A stretch of 64,000 nucleotides of DNA from Dinochytrium kinnereticum (Eukaryota > Chytridiomycota > Chytridiomycetes > Chytridiales > Chytridiaceae). Positions 9,699 through 20,312 of the stretch are shown one piece after another (position 1 is the stretch's first letter; each line of letters begins with the position of its first letter). The stretch lies in assembly GCA_027604005.1 (NCBI GenBank), contig JADGJT010000062.1:1-64000 (forward strand), given 5' to 3'. The translations under genes and the position numbers were made by a program. The notes under the pieces were generated by a model that ran no database searches, was not told the DNA's origin, and saw only the letters and a list, made by a program, of their open reading frames with translations.

Positions 9699-12600
9699 TC
9701 ACAGCTTAAGGAAAACCTCCTGAGATGAGAGGGACGGAGAAAGCGGAAGAAAAGCAAAATGATGTTAGACCTGAGCAGGGGGTCTTCAAATAGGAGACGG
9801 GGAAGGGGGAAGGGCGAATAAAATCACCTCCAAAGTGGTCTGCGAAATTCCCCAAGCCTTAACAAGCCCCTCCGGATTCTCATCCAAGTACTTGATAAAC
9901 TTTGGTATCGACTTCGAAGATTCACCCGAGAATTGATAAATAAGCGATCCAGCCGCGTCATCCTCCAACGTCGCATTACTGATTCTTTGAAACACCGCCG
10001 CCTTGGCTTCATCTGTGCGGTGCGGGTCCACAACTAAAGAGATGCGATACCCGGCCCCCTTCTTTCGCTTCAGCGCTAAAGACGTTCCGATGGCTCTCAA
10101 CCGTCCGTGGGACATGACGGCAATCCGGTCACCGAGTATGTCGGCTTCTTCCATGCTATGTGTTGTCTGTTTTTGAACAGAGAAAGTGGTGAGAATAGGG
10201 GGACGGAGTGGTATCAGGGGGGAGGGATGTAGCTTACTAAAACGATGACGCGGTCCTTTTTGAAGTTTTCAATGAACGACCAGACGTGACGTCTGTTCAC
10301 TGGGTCCATGCCTGTGGTTGGTTCGTCGAGGTAAATGATTTTTGGATCGCCGATAGTGCTTATCACCATAGAGAGACGTCTTTTCATTCTTTTCAAAAAA
10401 TAAGAACACGCCTCTGAGTCAAGAAAGTTCCTTACCCTCCCGAATAAGTCCCAGCTCGTTGGTTTGCCACAGTGTGAAGCCTGACAGCCTCCAGCCTTGC
10501 TTCAAGGAGATTTGCGACCATTTTCTGCGGAACACCTTTCAACCCTGCGTAAAGGAGAATATGCTCACGGGCTGTCAGATCATTAAAGAGAATATCGTGT
10601 TGTGGACAGACACCCATAATCTTTCTCAGGGAATTCATTTGAGTCCTAACAGAGTAACCGAAAACGTGGGCGTCTCCGCTGGTCGATTTTGTTAATCCTG
10701 ATAAGATGTTCATGGTGGTTGATTTTCCGGCACCGTTCTGACCCAGCAGAGCCAATCTTGAGAGAGAGAAAAAAAGTGAGGGGTTGAATTAGAATGAAAC
10801 CGGTGTTGAAGAGACGCACAATTTTCCCTTCTTCATTGAAATGCATAAACTCTGAACCGCGACCTTGTCCACTTTCGTCTTGAAGATAGAGTTTTGGTAG
10901 ACTTTGCGAATGTTCACAATCTTCACCTCTGGGCTCGTTCCTACGCTGCATGTTGCCTCCCTCTCTGTCCTTACGTCATCATCCTCGTCTGCGTCTTGGT
11001 AAGCATCTGCGGTCGAGAAGGAAAGCTCGCGACGTAGCCAGTCGCTAGCCGAAACGGTTTTATCGGTCCTTTCAAATCCCCAATAGGACGGTAACAAGAA
11101 AAACCTTAAAACAATCTATTAGTAAGTTCTTTTAAGTGAAAAAGAGTCTCTTACCAAGGAGGAAGGTAATAACCATACTCGTTTGGAATGACGTTATCAA
11201 AGTACCATGTCAAAACACCGTAGATGGCGATGTTTGCCAGCAGGTTATGGACGGCTCCAATTGGAAGGGGTATCGCTGGCGATGAACCTGAAGGATAAAT
11301 AGGGAGAAAGTCTTTTGGGATCGGTTGGAATAGCGACGACCACGGAAATCCAGGGCCTGGAATGTATGTGCTCGTTAACACATCCAGCTTGCCAGTGGTC
11401 AATGACATGATGTCAAGGAAGATCTTTCCAAAGTTAAAAAACGGTAAAAGCATGAGGACTGCGAGGAAAATGTTAGAGGGTTTGCTTGCGATGGTTAGGT
11501 TTGGAGTACTAACGGTTTGGAACCATCTTTGGTGTTTCCGGGGTCCACCAAACGTATCCAAAATATGTACCAGAGAAAACAAATGACTGGAACAAGAGTC
11601 CCACAATAAAGATGAAGATCCCTACGAGAACTCCGACTCTTGCGCGGCGTAATAGAGACGTGATAAAGAATCCAAAGAACATCATGGCCTCAGCATAGAG
11701 GAAGAAAACCAAAAGAAGCACAGAGGCTTCCGTGTAAACAAACGCCTTAAACTGGAAAATGTATCCAAGTATCACCGTAGTGCATGATGCGGAGAATATG
11801 ACAACCGAGTGGGATATAATGTGGCTTGTCCAGTAAACAAAAGTCTGCGCGATTTCAGAGACTAGAAACACGGGATTAATTCTCAAACCTTCAACCCCAT
11901 CATCTCCATAGCATGGCGAAGCTTGAGTTCTTTCTCCATTAAAATCTGATTGATAATGTTGATGAAAATAACCATCTTTTTTTTGTCGTAAAGTTAGTGA
12001 CATAAGAGAGTATTGTTGTGCGCTCACCATCGAGCAGAAGAAAAATATGGGGCCGACGCTTTGAACAATTCGATCTGAGACGACTAGAGCTGGAACGACG
12101 GGCCAGTCTTTCATTGTGATGTTGATTGTGGAACGAATCTCGCCGTTAGGGTAGTTTAGCTGAGAAACTAAAAAAAAGTTGTTAAATCCTTTCCATGTAA
12201 GATTCATACTGATGGCCTCGTCAATTCCCCGCATCAGACTAACGATGCTTCTCCCCAGTACGTCGGTGTCGTTAAGGGTTTGACTAGCATTGTACCAAAT
12301 CTCATACTGTATGTTCATCACTTCAGAATCGTTGCACTTGAAAATCACGCCCCAGTTTGTGGTGTTGGGATGAAGCAGGACATAATCGTAGAGAAAGTCT
12401 GCATTTGTTATCGGGACGATATCATAGCGTCGCGTGGGTTTGGACTTTAGCTCTATAGGAAGAAGGCTAAGTTTATATACAGCACAAAAAGACTTTCTTA
12501 CCATTGATCGGAGACTCAAGAACAAATGGATCCTCTCCCGTTCTCCCGCTATTGATGGTGGCAAATTTGGTCATGATGCCATCATAAAGATCTGACGTGT

Positions 12601-13260
12601 ATATTCCTTTAGGAATGTCCGGAGGCTTCGCGTACATAATATTGATACACGGATCCCCGGGGTTCGTTCCCTGGCATTGTGAAATTCCGTTTAGAACACT
12701 TGCAGGCGGATTCCTGTTCCCAATTCTCTGCTTGGCGTAATCAATCTGCTGAAGCCCATAAAGCAGGCACATGAACATGGCAGGGGCAATGATCGCCTGT
12801 GCAAGCGTTGTTTTATAGTATCGAGCCTGTAATATATAGCAAGTCAAAATGAGATAACTTTCTCAGCAAAAGAGTTTACCTGAAGGATGGTGTTCTTTGT
12901 AATCATGACCCATAACTGTCGGAACACTGTCTGGAAAAACGGCTGGGTGGGAATGTAATCCCCCGACCCAAACTCATCAAGACTGGATACCCTGTGTTTC
13001 GTTTGGTATTTTATGTCTGAGAGGTCCAGCTCCTTTTCGCTTCTTTCTGGGTTAAAGGTTGATTTTGACCTGGCCGTTGCCTGACTGTGAAGAGAGTCGC
13101 CCGAGCCCGTTCCTTCTTTGTTGGATTCATTCACTTTGTACCTCATGCCTTGGATGTCTACATCCCTGTCGCTGCCTCTTGACCGGTAGAGGGCTGCAAA
13201 ACTATCCTCGGTCACAGCAACGGTCGATTTCGACCCCATTGCCGCCTTCGGGAAACTCAT
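9699..13260 (-). CDS. ABCA-subfamily half-size ABC transporter
   Basis: Eleven exons are inferred: 13260-12880, 12826-12502, 12452-12028, 11945-11889, 11844-11514, 11458-11155, 11104-10820, 10756-10436, 10388-10238, 10166-9828 and 9719-9699. All phases agree, giving 979 residues. An N-terminal cytosolic stretch precedes TM1 (LWVMITKNTILQ/ARYYKTT), followed by a large extracytosolic loop with several N-x-S/T sites. Splicing the 57-nt exon restores the family motif EKELKLRHAMEMMGL before the TM bundle. The single NBD has Walker A GQNGAGKST (708-716), signature SGGMKRR (808-814), Walker B IIYLDEPTTGMDP and the H-loop TTHSMEEAD. The last exon completes the typical SQTTLEEVFLKL end. ABCA proteins move lipids or lipophilic molecules. 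With one TM domain and one NBD it must dimerise, or it represents a half-type subgroup. Confidence 0.93.
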
Positions 13261-13431
13261 GGCAGAAGGTTGGACTTGTCAACCTGTCTCAAAAAATTTC
13301 AAATCCTAAATGTTTACTTAATGTATGTTGTCTATGCATATTCTCAAGACGAAACATATTCGAACTGGCATGAATTTACTTTGATACATCTCGAGATAAT
13401 CGCCTGTATTAACTCAGCGTCTGATTTTATT

Positions 13432-14565
13432 TCAATCATCAGAGGGTGTCTTGCTGAGCGAAATCACAGTGAAGTTTACATCATCTAATCGCAACTATCA
13501 GCACAACAGTCGGCACCTTCAATTGCCAAAACGTAGAGAAGCACTCACCTGGCTCACGAGACATAAACTTCTTGATTATTTGAACGGCTCCCTATAATCA
13601 AAGAACAACACAAACAATTAGCTTCGCATGGAAACTATAAATAAACAAAAAAAACAAAACAAAACGCTAACATTGAGCAAGTCGTCGGCGGGTCCATGGT
13701 TAATCGGGAACGGCTTCCTTCCATCCATTTCAAATAGCTGGCCTTCTTTTTCGATGATGGCCACAAAATGAAGATCAACTTCCTCATCTTGGTTAGGTGC
13801 TGCTGTTTGCCCTTCACGCGAACTTTCATCATGAACGCGGGCAAGATCCTCATCATTCTCCAATTGAGCACCTCTTTCCTCAGCTGATTTTTCTTTACCC
13901 CTTTCCATAATCCTTTTTAAAGGGCCGTCGGCTTTTTTTCCCCCATCATCGATGCAGGTGGAATAAGGAGAGGAGAGTGAACGAAGGTCTAAAGATTCAA
14001 ATAATCTCTACCAAGTTTAAGACTTTCCAGATTGTTTCCAAGCGCATGCAAAATTCCAATGGTCCCGCAGGCATTGCCGATTGTTTGCCGAAGAAAATAC
14101 ACTGATGTCGGAACTTGGTTTCCTTCTACTCTCAACCGCTCCTCTTCCGCCTTTCGAAACTCTTCGTACTGAATTTAAAACAGTCAGGGAAACGCGGGAA
14201 AAACGGAATATTTGCCTTTTCTGTCACAGGGAACAACAGCAGAATGGCCAGGACTGGCCGTGGAACAAACGACAACATCTCCTCCTCCAGACCTTGAATC
14301 AATGATGAGTACATCCGGATTCGAGCTGTAAGATGAGCTCACTTACTCCAAACATCTGTGAAGCTGTAATCGGAGTCAACACCAAGTTTTTTCATAAACT
14401 GAAGTGGTGTGCATGAGCCACATTACATGATCAAATCGGATATGAACCTCATTCATGACCTAATGCGATGCAAATATAAGCAGCTGGAAGTCCGGATATA
14501 CAATCAATGTGAGTTTGAGACCGTACCTCCGGATTCGCCTCAAGGGGCAGCCATCGTGAACCCAT
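13432..14565 (-). CDS. Ubiquitin carboxyl-terminal hydrolase, UCH-L1/L3/YUH1 type
   Basis: Seven exons (14565-14527, 14398-14347, 14292-14216, 14168-14012, 13931-13672, 13591-13549, 13484-13432) give 226 residues, typical of peptidase family C12. Family blocks are in order: RWLPLEANPE, VPRPVLAILLLFPVTEK, Cys90 in GNACGTIG, the ENDEDLARVHDESS crossover-loop region, His163 in DLHFVA, Asp178 in MDGRKPFPINHG, and a C-terminal VNFTVISLS strand. The Cys/His/Asp triad is complete. The enzyme removes small adducts from the ubiquitin (and often Nedd8) C-terminus. Intron 3 is a GC-AG intron: only the donor AAAAG/GCAAAT, joined to TTCAG/TAC, restores VTEKYEEF. The gene starts 33 bp after the stop of the GH31 gene on the same strand. 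Confidence 0.93.
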
Positions 14566-14598
14566 ATTTACTAATTTCAATTCTTTTATTTCAGGTTT

Positions 14599-17324
14599 TC
14601 AAAGTGATTTCATGAGATCAAAGAAGGGCACCAACGATGCCTCAGAAAGCCCTCCTTCGTCTACAAATACTGCCGGACGTCCCAAGGGGGCGGCAACTGT
14701 GATCCATGCAGGATAACTTTCAACTTTCGCGGCCTCCTTTGTGTAAGCCGAATACCATTTTTGGCCGTTTGGGAGCTGAGGTAAATAAACTTTAACGGAG
14801 GAGGTCTTCGGGTCCATAACGGGCCTAATCAAAAGGTGCTGGCCGAGGAGGAACTGAAATTTGAAGTTGGTTACGACATGATAATCAATTGCTTCTAACC
14901 TGTTCATTGAGGGAGAACACAGCAACATCCTCGTGGAAGTGAAGGAACATATGACGAAGCACTGGGAATCCCCACGCAGCGGCCTGCTCCATTAAAACTT
15001 TTTTGTAGTTCCGAAGGCTGGCAAAGATTCTTAGGCAATGCCCCATATGGCTCAGTGTTTCTAAAAGACAGATAAGATTTGCGCCATCAAAAAAGTGAAA
15101 AGCATTAAACTTCACAGATATTTCAAGGTTGAAAGAAAGTCTTTGTTTTGAAAAAAAAAAAAGAACGAGTAAAGTAATGATAAGAAAAGAACAAGAGAAG
15201 AAGTCAATTTACCTTCATCATCGTAAAATTGTGCATTTGCTTGAGGCATACTTCCTGCACAGCACGTTAGCTTTACTCTAGGCTTACGACTGCTGCTTGC
15301 CTTCGTGAGTTCTGAAGACAAGACCGAAGGCACCAAGTTCCATCCATCTTAAAAGGAGCTCCTTTGTCCTCCAGTTGCCAAGACGAAGACCGAAAACATC
15401 CACCATGAGACCGCTATATCCACCGACATCCGAGTGATTCAAGCTAAAGCCCGCGAGACCAGATGATAGAATGCCTACCAACTACGTGATGTGGGTCAAT
15501 AATTAGCATTAGGTCAAAATAACGAAAAAATTGCACACCCCAGCTTTAATGCCGTCGTAAGCATCCCATGAGACAAGTTGATCACCAGTCCAGAAGAGCC
15601 TTGTCACGCCTGGAGATCTCGTAAAACCAGATCGATGGAAAATGAGTTTATCTGAAGACCCAACTTTTTCCAAGACCTCTTTTTGAAGACGAGACCACAT
15701 TTCAGCGTAATGGTTATGATCTGCCGCTGTTGCCTTCGTTCCATCCGAAAGTGTAGCTCCAGGGGGAAGAAATTCCGCGAAGTCAGACATGTATCCCTTC
15801 ACTCCGGGATCTTTGAAGCACTGCTCTACCATTACATCTCGGAGCCACTGGAACGCATTGATGTTAAAAAGATCAACCAGCCCTGCACGGAAATTTGGAC
15901 CGGAGCTGATGGACAGAGGACTATCTCCAGCTTCATTCCTGACTAAGTAGTTTCTCTCTAGAGCTTCTTTGTAAAGGTTGCGGCCGAATGAAGGTTTTCC
16001 ACCCAGCTCAACGTCTGCAAGGAAGCTGTTCACGTATGTAAGGACCTCAATACCTTGATCACTAAGGCCCTCAACAAAGGTCGGCCAGTTAGGATCTAAA
16101 AGAATTAGAGAAGTTAATCACAAAGACTCACACAACAGATTATCACTCTCCCAGTTCCACCATAAACGCTTCAGAATTCTTCCAAGAACCTTCTGCTCCC
16201 GTTTCCCACACCAGTCTTGAAGCCTAAACACTTAAATTAAAGGTCCGTTTAACTATGTATTACCAGAGTGCAGCCAAGGGCACATTGGCGTCCTTCATCT
16301 TCTTCACAATCGCAGATACCTTTTCCTCACCCCCCTGAATTCCTGCAATAACTCCAGACATGGACCAATCGGGGAGGGGCTCCATCCTCCCAGAGTAGGT
16401 GGTATATTCCTCAATAATGCTGAGAGGGGAGGATCCAAAGATAAGCCGTCCTACCACCAGAGGTGCCGCGACTTTGATGGTTACTTTGTCCCCCTTTGTT
16501 AGGTCAAACATGCTATAGTCGTTCGACTCCAGGAAAAGGCATCTTAGCTTTGAGGTGAGGAAGAAGGGAACTGGCTTGTAAGCAGACACATCGTCGCCTC
16601 CAGCGTAAGGTCCAAAGAAGAGGTTGGTTGCGGTTGTTGTAGGTTGAGCTCCTCTACCAACCCCATCCTCCCTGAAGCAGAAGCACATTATTAAATTCAA
16701 TAGGCCAAGTAGAATCTATACCTGACCATGATAGGAACCTTGTGTCCCTTTAAATCAAAGTGCGTGAGTTGCTCACCAAACCCGAAGAAGCGTTCATCAG
16801 GTGTGGACGAGAACTCGAGAAAGATCTTGCTAAACCGCTCTTCTAAGTCGTGAATGCTGACCACGAATCTAAGTTGAGAGGCAGACGGCGAATCAAACGA
16901 TAGCGAGTAAGACAGAGGAATGGGAGACTGAGAAGACGAGATCTTCCCAGTCATGCTAACGCAGACGCCATCTTCCTCAGTTTTAAGGTTGAAAGTATCA
17001 ACCGACTGTTGCGTGGTCATGTAGAAATCGTGGTCAATGATCTTAAATGTTCCGTAACCTTCCGTAAAGTCATCCTCGCCCATGGCAGCCCGAACGAACG
17101 GAATGCCAGGAACAGCTTGGTCAAGTCAGCAGGTGTTCCCAACGAGTTAGAAGTGATGATCCTTGCTTACATGCGAGGAGCTCCCTTTCCGGTGCATTCT
17201 GGTGGGTTACGCGGAGCTGAGCGGGGAATGCAGCGAGTTCGATCACAAAGCTTCCAATGTGGACTTGCTTTCGCTGGTTGTTTCCAGGGCTCTCAAAGAG
17301 GCCCTTTGACAAAGTAATCTTCAT
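14599..17324 (-). CDS. GH31 glycosidase, YihQ-like; candidate sulfoquinovosidase
   Basis: Nine exons (17324-17171, 17115-16722, 16671-16264, 16223-16132, 16095-15539, 15481-15301, 15254-15213, 15060-14900, 14853-14599) give 747 residues. The GH31 nucleophile is Asp454 in YMSDFAEFLP and the acid/base is Asp521 in WTGDQLVSWD. The order QDWCGKR, RLWWNW, NHSDVGGYS, ELLLRWMELGAF and RTHEG follows the bacterial YihQ branch. Residues matching the sulfonate-binding Q-R-W-Y set of E. coli YihQ are Gln321, Arg338, Trp341 and Tyr557, although four extra residues separate Gln and Arg. If correct, the enzyme frees sulfoquinovose from plant or algal sulfolipid. No clear signal peptide is seen. Intron 6 uses a GC donor (GAAG/GCAAGC). 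An ordinary alpha-glucosidase remains possible. Confidence 0.85.
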
Positions 17325-17733
17325 TTTACAATAATGTTTTTTGAGAAAAAAGGACTGGATTTGTACTGCAGAACAGCTCTGTGACTATGAGCAAGGTCTA
17401 AAACACATACACCACATACACCTCATATTTTGAGCCTGGCCTCCCCACACCCCACAATCACTCTGCTTCCAATGACCTTTGATTCAAGGAACACGCTCAT
17501 TTTCCACCACCTAAAAGGTACACCGAAAAGGTGTTCATTATACTTTTACCCATGCTGGTGATGTGATGGCTTCCAGCCTTTCTTAGAGGATTCCCCAGTC
17601 AAACCTGTCATGATTGCATATGATGTGATGTTTGGTTTGTCTCTTTTGAGGCCATGCTGCAGTGGCACTAAAAAGCTCGTGTGCACCCGTCACACATCAT
17701 ACACAGCAACTGCATCACTCCGACCAAAACATC
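17325..17733. other. Divergent intergenic region (GH31 / MpaB-type oxygenase)
   Basis: About 410 bp that should contain both promoters. An in-frame ATG at 17662 would extend the downstream gene by 24 residues. A cacatacaccacatacacc repeat lies near 17402-17422. No other feature was recognised. Confidence 0.5.
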
Positions 17734-19091
17734 ATGGCCCGCAAACACCAACTAACCATAGCAATGAACGACATGCTCCGATACGAGAAAGCTCTTTCCC
17801 ATGGGTTGGATGCGGTGCTCGCTGCAAACGAGCGCCCTATATTTCCTCATAATACAGACGCAAAAGCCGAGACCTTCTTTGAGTCAATGGCAAAGGATGG
17901 TGATCCCTTGGCTGATGCTTTAGTTAAGGAGCATGGTCCAGGATTTTATATGAGCCTTGAGAATCAAAAACCTTACGTTTTGGCGGAAGCTCTCGGAGTC
18001 GCAGATTTACCATCCTGGGTGGACGAGGAGACATTGCTGAGAGGTCAACGGTTTTTCTGGAAGAATACATCATTAATTCTTCAAATTCTTCTTCATTTAA
18101 GCCTTGCTGGTATGAAAGATACAGTATTTACTAAAGTATTAACTTTACCTTCAGGGGGTTTTGGCGTTCCCAGGATAGATGCGGTTTTAATATCCACAGG
18201 CTATCTATCGGATCCCAAGCGATCCTACCAACGCCTTTTGGAAACCACACAAATGATAACTGATGCCATGCTTCCAGGAGAGCTTACTAAAATTGGAGGA
18301 AGAGGATGGCTTCATGTTCTTAAGGTTAGATTAATGCACGCTGGGGTTCGCTACAGGATTACCAGAGGAAGAAACAGTTTGAAAATGGTAGAGGATGGCA
18401 GTGTGCCGATAAACCAAGCTGATATGGTTTGAATATCTTAAATAGGCCTTTCCTAACTATCTGATAGAATACTACACTTCTTAGTTTCCAGGCCGCGGTC
18501 TTATCTGGCTTATCACGATTTGGTGTCAAAATTACTCAGCAAGAAGCAGAGGATTATACTGCCACTTGGAGATTCATTGGGCATCTTATTGGCATCAATG
18601 ATGAGATGAACTGTGTTCAATGGGGTGTCGATCCCTCTTTTTACCTCGTGGTTTCTTATATGCGACTATACAACACCGCAGCAAGGGCTATCCAATTAGA
18701 AGAAAAGCAGACAGCAAACCTTGAAGTGGTTGAAAAGAGATCTCAAATTCAGATTCAGGAAGCGGAGGCGGCTCTGAAAGTAGCTTGCAACCTAACTAAT
18801 GGTATTCTCAAGACCGTCTCCGAAAACTCTCCATATGGCATGCGTTTCGTTTACCATGTGGCATTGGCACGTTGGTTGATGGGAAACAAGATGTCAGACA
18901 AATTGGGCCTTCCAATTAGCAAAATCTGGCACAGGATTCGAGTCTATTTTCATGTTATAATTCTTCGACTTGTTCGGTCGGTCTACGATATCCCCTTTAT
19001 TGGAGATAGGCTTCTGTTAAGATTACCAAATTTAGTTAAGCTATTTCTTGCAAAAGAAATTGCAAGAGTGAGCATGAAAGATAGCAAATGA
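17734..19091 (+). CDS. MpaB/Lcp-family (DUF2236) haem oxygenase-like protein
   Basis: Exons 17734-18426 and 18492-19091 join in phase 0 to give 430 residues. Visible family features are RGQRFFWKN, the helix around SLAGMKDTVF, the ETTQMITDAM segment with a conserved Thr-Asp pair, GRGWLHVLKVRLMHAGVR (with His residues suited to haem ligation) and RFIGHLIGI in exon 2. This domain is shared by the ER-bound oxygenase MpaB of mycophenolic acid synthesis and by latex-clearing protein Lcp, which cleave C=C bonds in terpenoid or polyisoprene chains. A hydrophobic stretch near the C-terminus (YFHVIILRLVRSV) may bind membrane. The substrate cannot be inferred. The ATG at 17734 has a strong context (A at -3, G at +4). 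Confidence 0.82.
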
Positions 19092-19389
19092 TCAAATCCA
19101 TATCTCTTAACTTGTCATTTTACATATATAAATTGGATTGATTAACATAAGCAACCCACTTTCTGTGCTGATTTAAACTTATAGTCAAAGACAGAAAAAA
19201 AAGATGAAATAAACCTAATGCAAAAAAAAGAAGAAAAAACGGTCGCTATTGGAGGAAGTGCAGCCCATTGATTTTATACTTTCAATAACTTATGCTTTCA
19301 TACAGGCTTTCCAAGCTAGCAAAATCTACTAATTGCGTCGTCAGCAAATTTTTAGGCAATGGAAGCAATTAGAAACAAGTCAACTATAC

Positions 19390-20258
19390 CTATGTCTCCG
19401 AAAGCTTCGCAAGCCGTAAATAAGGCCTAACAGTTTTGTAGCCTGGAAATAGCTAGACAGACCAAAAATAAGTTATAAATATAAAAATTAATTAAAGCTG
19501 TAAGTCTCAAAAGTCGAAGAATGTAAATCGATACCTTAGCCGCTTCCTCGCTTGACACAGAATTATGAATGATCACGTCATCCTCAATGCCTCTCCAATT
19601 TGCAGGTGTGGCAACTTTACGCTTATCCACAAGCTGAAGAGAATCAATGCACCGCAGTATCTCATCAAAATTCCTTCCGGTTGAAGCGGGGTATATGATC
19701 ATGAGGCGAATGATGTTTTTGGGATCAATGATGAAAACCGCGCGAACCGTCAGTGGCATGCCATCCTTGCTTACATTCGTTTCATCTTGCTGATCAAGCA
19801 TATCGTATAATATAGCAACTTTCCGATTCGAATCTGCAATTATAGGGAAGTTCACTGTGCAGTTCTGGCATGTCTTAGGTTTTAAATCATTCAAGTCTGA
19901 TGCTAACCTGAGTTTCGTTTATATCTGCAATCCAAGACTCGTGTGCCTTCAAATCGTTACATGACAACCCCAAGACCTTAACACCGCGTTTTTTCCATTC
20001 ATTTTCTAACTTTGCCACATGCCCCAGTTCAGTTGTGCATACTGGCGCTAAAAACAAGAGTCAAAAACAAGAATGCGACTTTAATAAAGATTACTGAAAT
20101 CCTCAGGATGGGAGAATAGAATAGCCCAGGTGTCTTTCTTGAATTCATGCAGTCTAATCTCGCCTTGGGTGGTCGGTGCAGTGAAATCCGGTGCGATATC
20201 TCCAAGGCGCTGTGCAAGACATGAGTTCGCAAGGACAACTTCACCCACAATTCACCAT
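19390..20258 (-). CDS. 1-Cys peroxiredoxin (PRDX6 / yeast Prx1 type)
   Basis: Five exons are inferred: 20258-20256 (ATG only), 20209-20095, 20047-19908, 19864-19535 and 19452-19390, giving 216 residues. RLGDIAPDFTAPT opens the thioredoxin fold. The peroxidatic Cys43 sits in PVCTTE and is restored by splicing intron 2. FPIIADSNRKVAILYDML and VRAVFIIDP follow, and the last exon supplies YKTVRPYLRL, the usual C-terminal arm. The enzyme reduces peroxides, including lipid hydroperoxides. No ATG lies in frame upstream of RLGD before a stop; the only phase-compatible start found is an ATG directly followed by a GTGAAT donor, so the first exon would be the start codon alone. The first exon is therefore less certain than the rest. 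Confidence 0.85.
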
Positions 20259-20312
20259 TCTATTACGAGCCAAATTTTTTTTGAGGCATCCAAAAGTTCG
20301 AACGAGAAAAAG
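20259..20312. promoter_or_regulatory. 54-bp divergent promoter (peroxiredoxin / Clr2-like A)
   Basis: Two divergent start codons lie 54 bp apart, with an AT-rich core (caaattttttttgagg) between them. Transcription units on both strands must overlap or share this core. Confidence 0.4.

Noticed and set aside
11889..12028. Uninterrupted reading of the ABC transporter through 12028-11844
   Set aside because: The unspliced frame inserts non-conserved residues; splicing two short introns around a 57-nt exon restores the ABCA motif EKELKLRHAMEMMGL.
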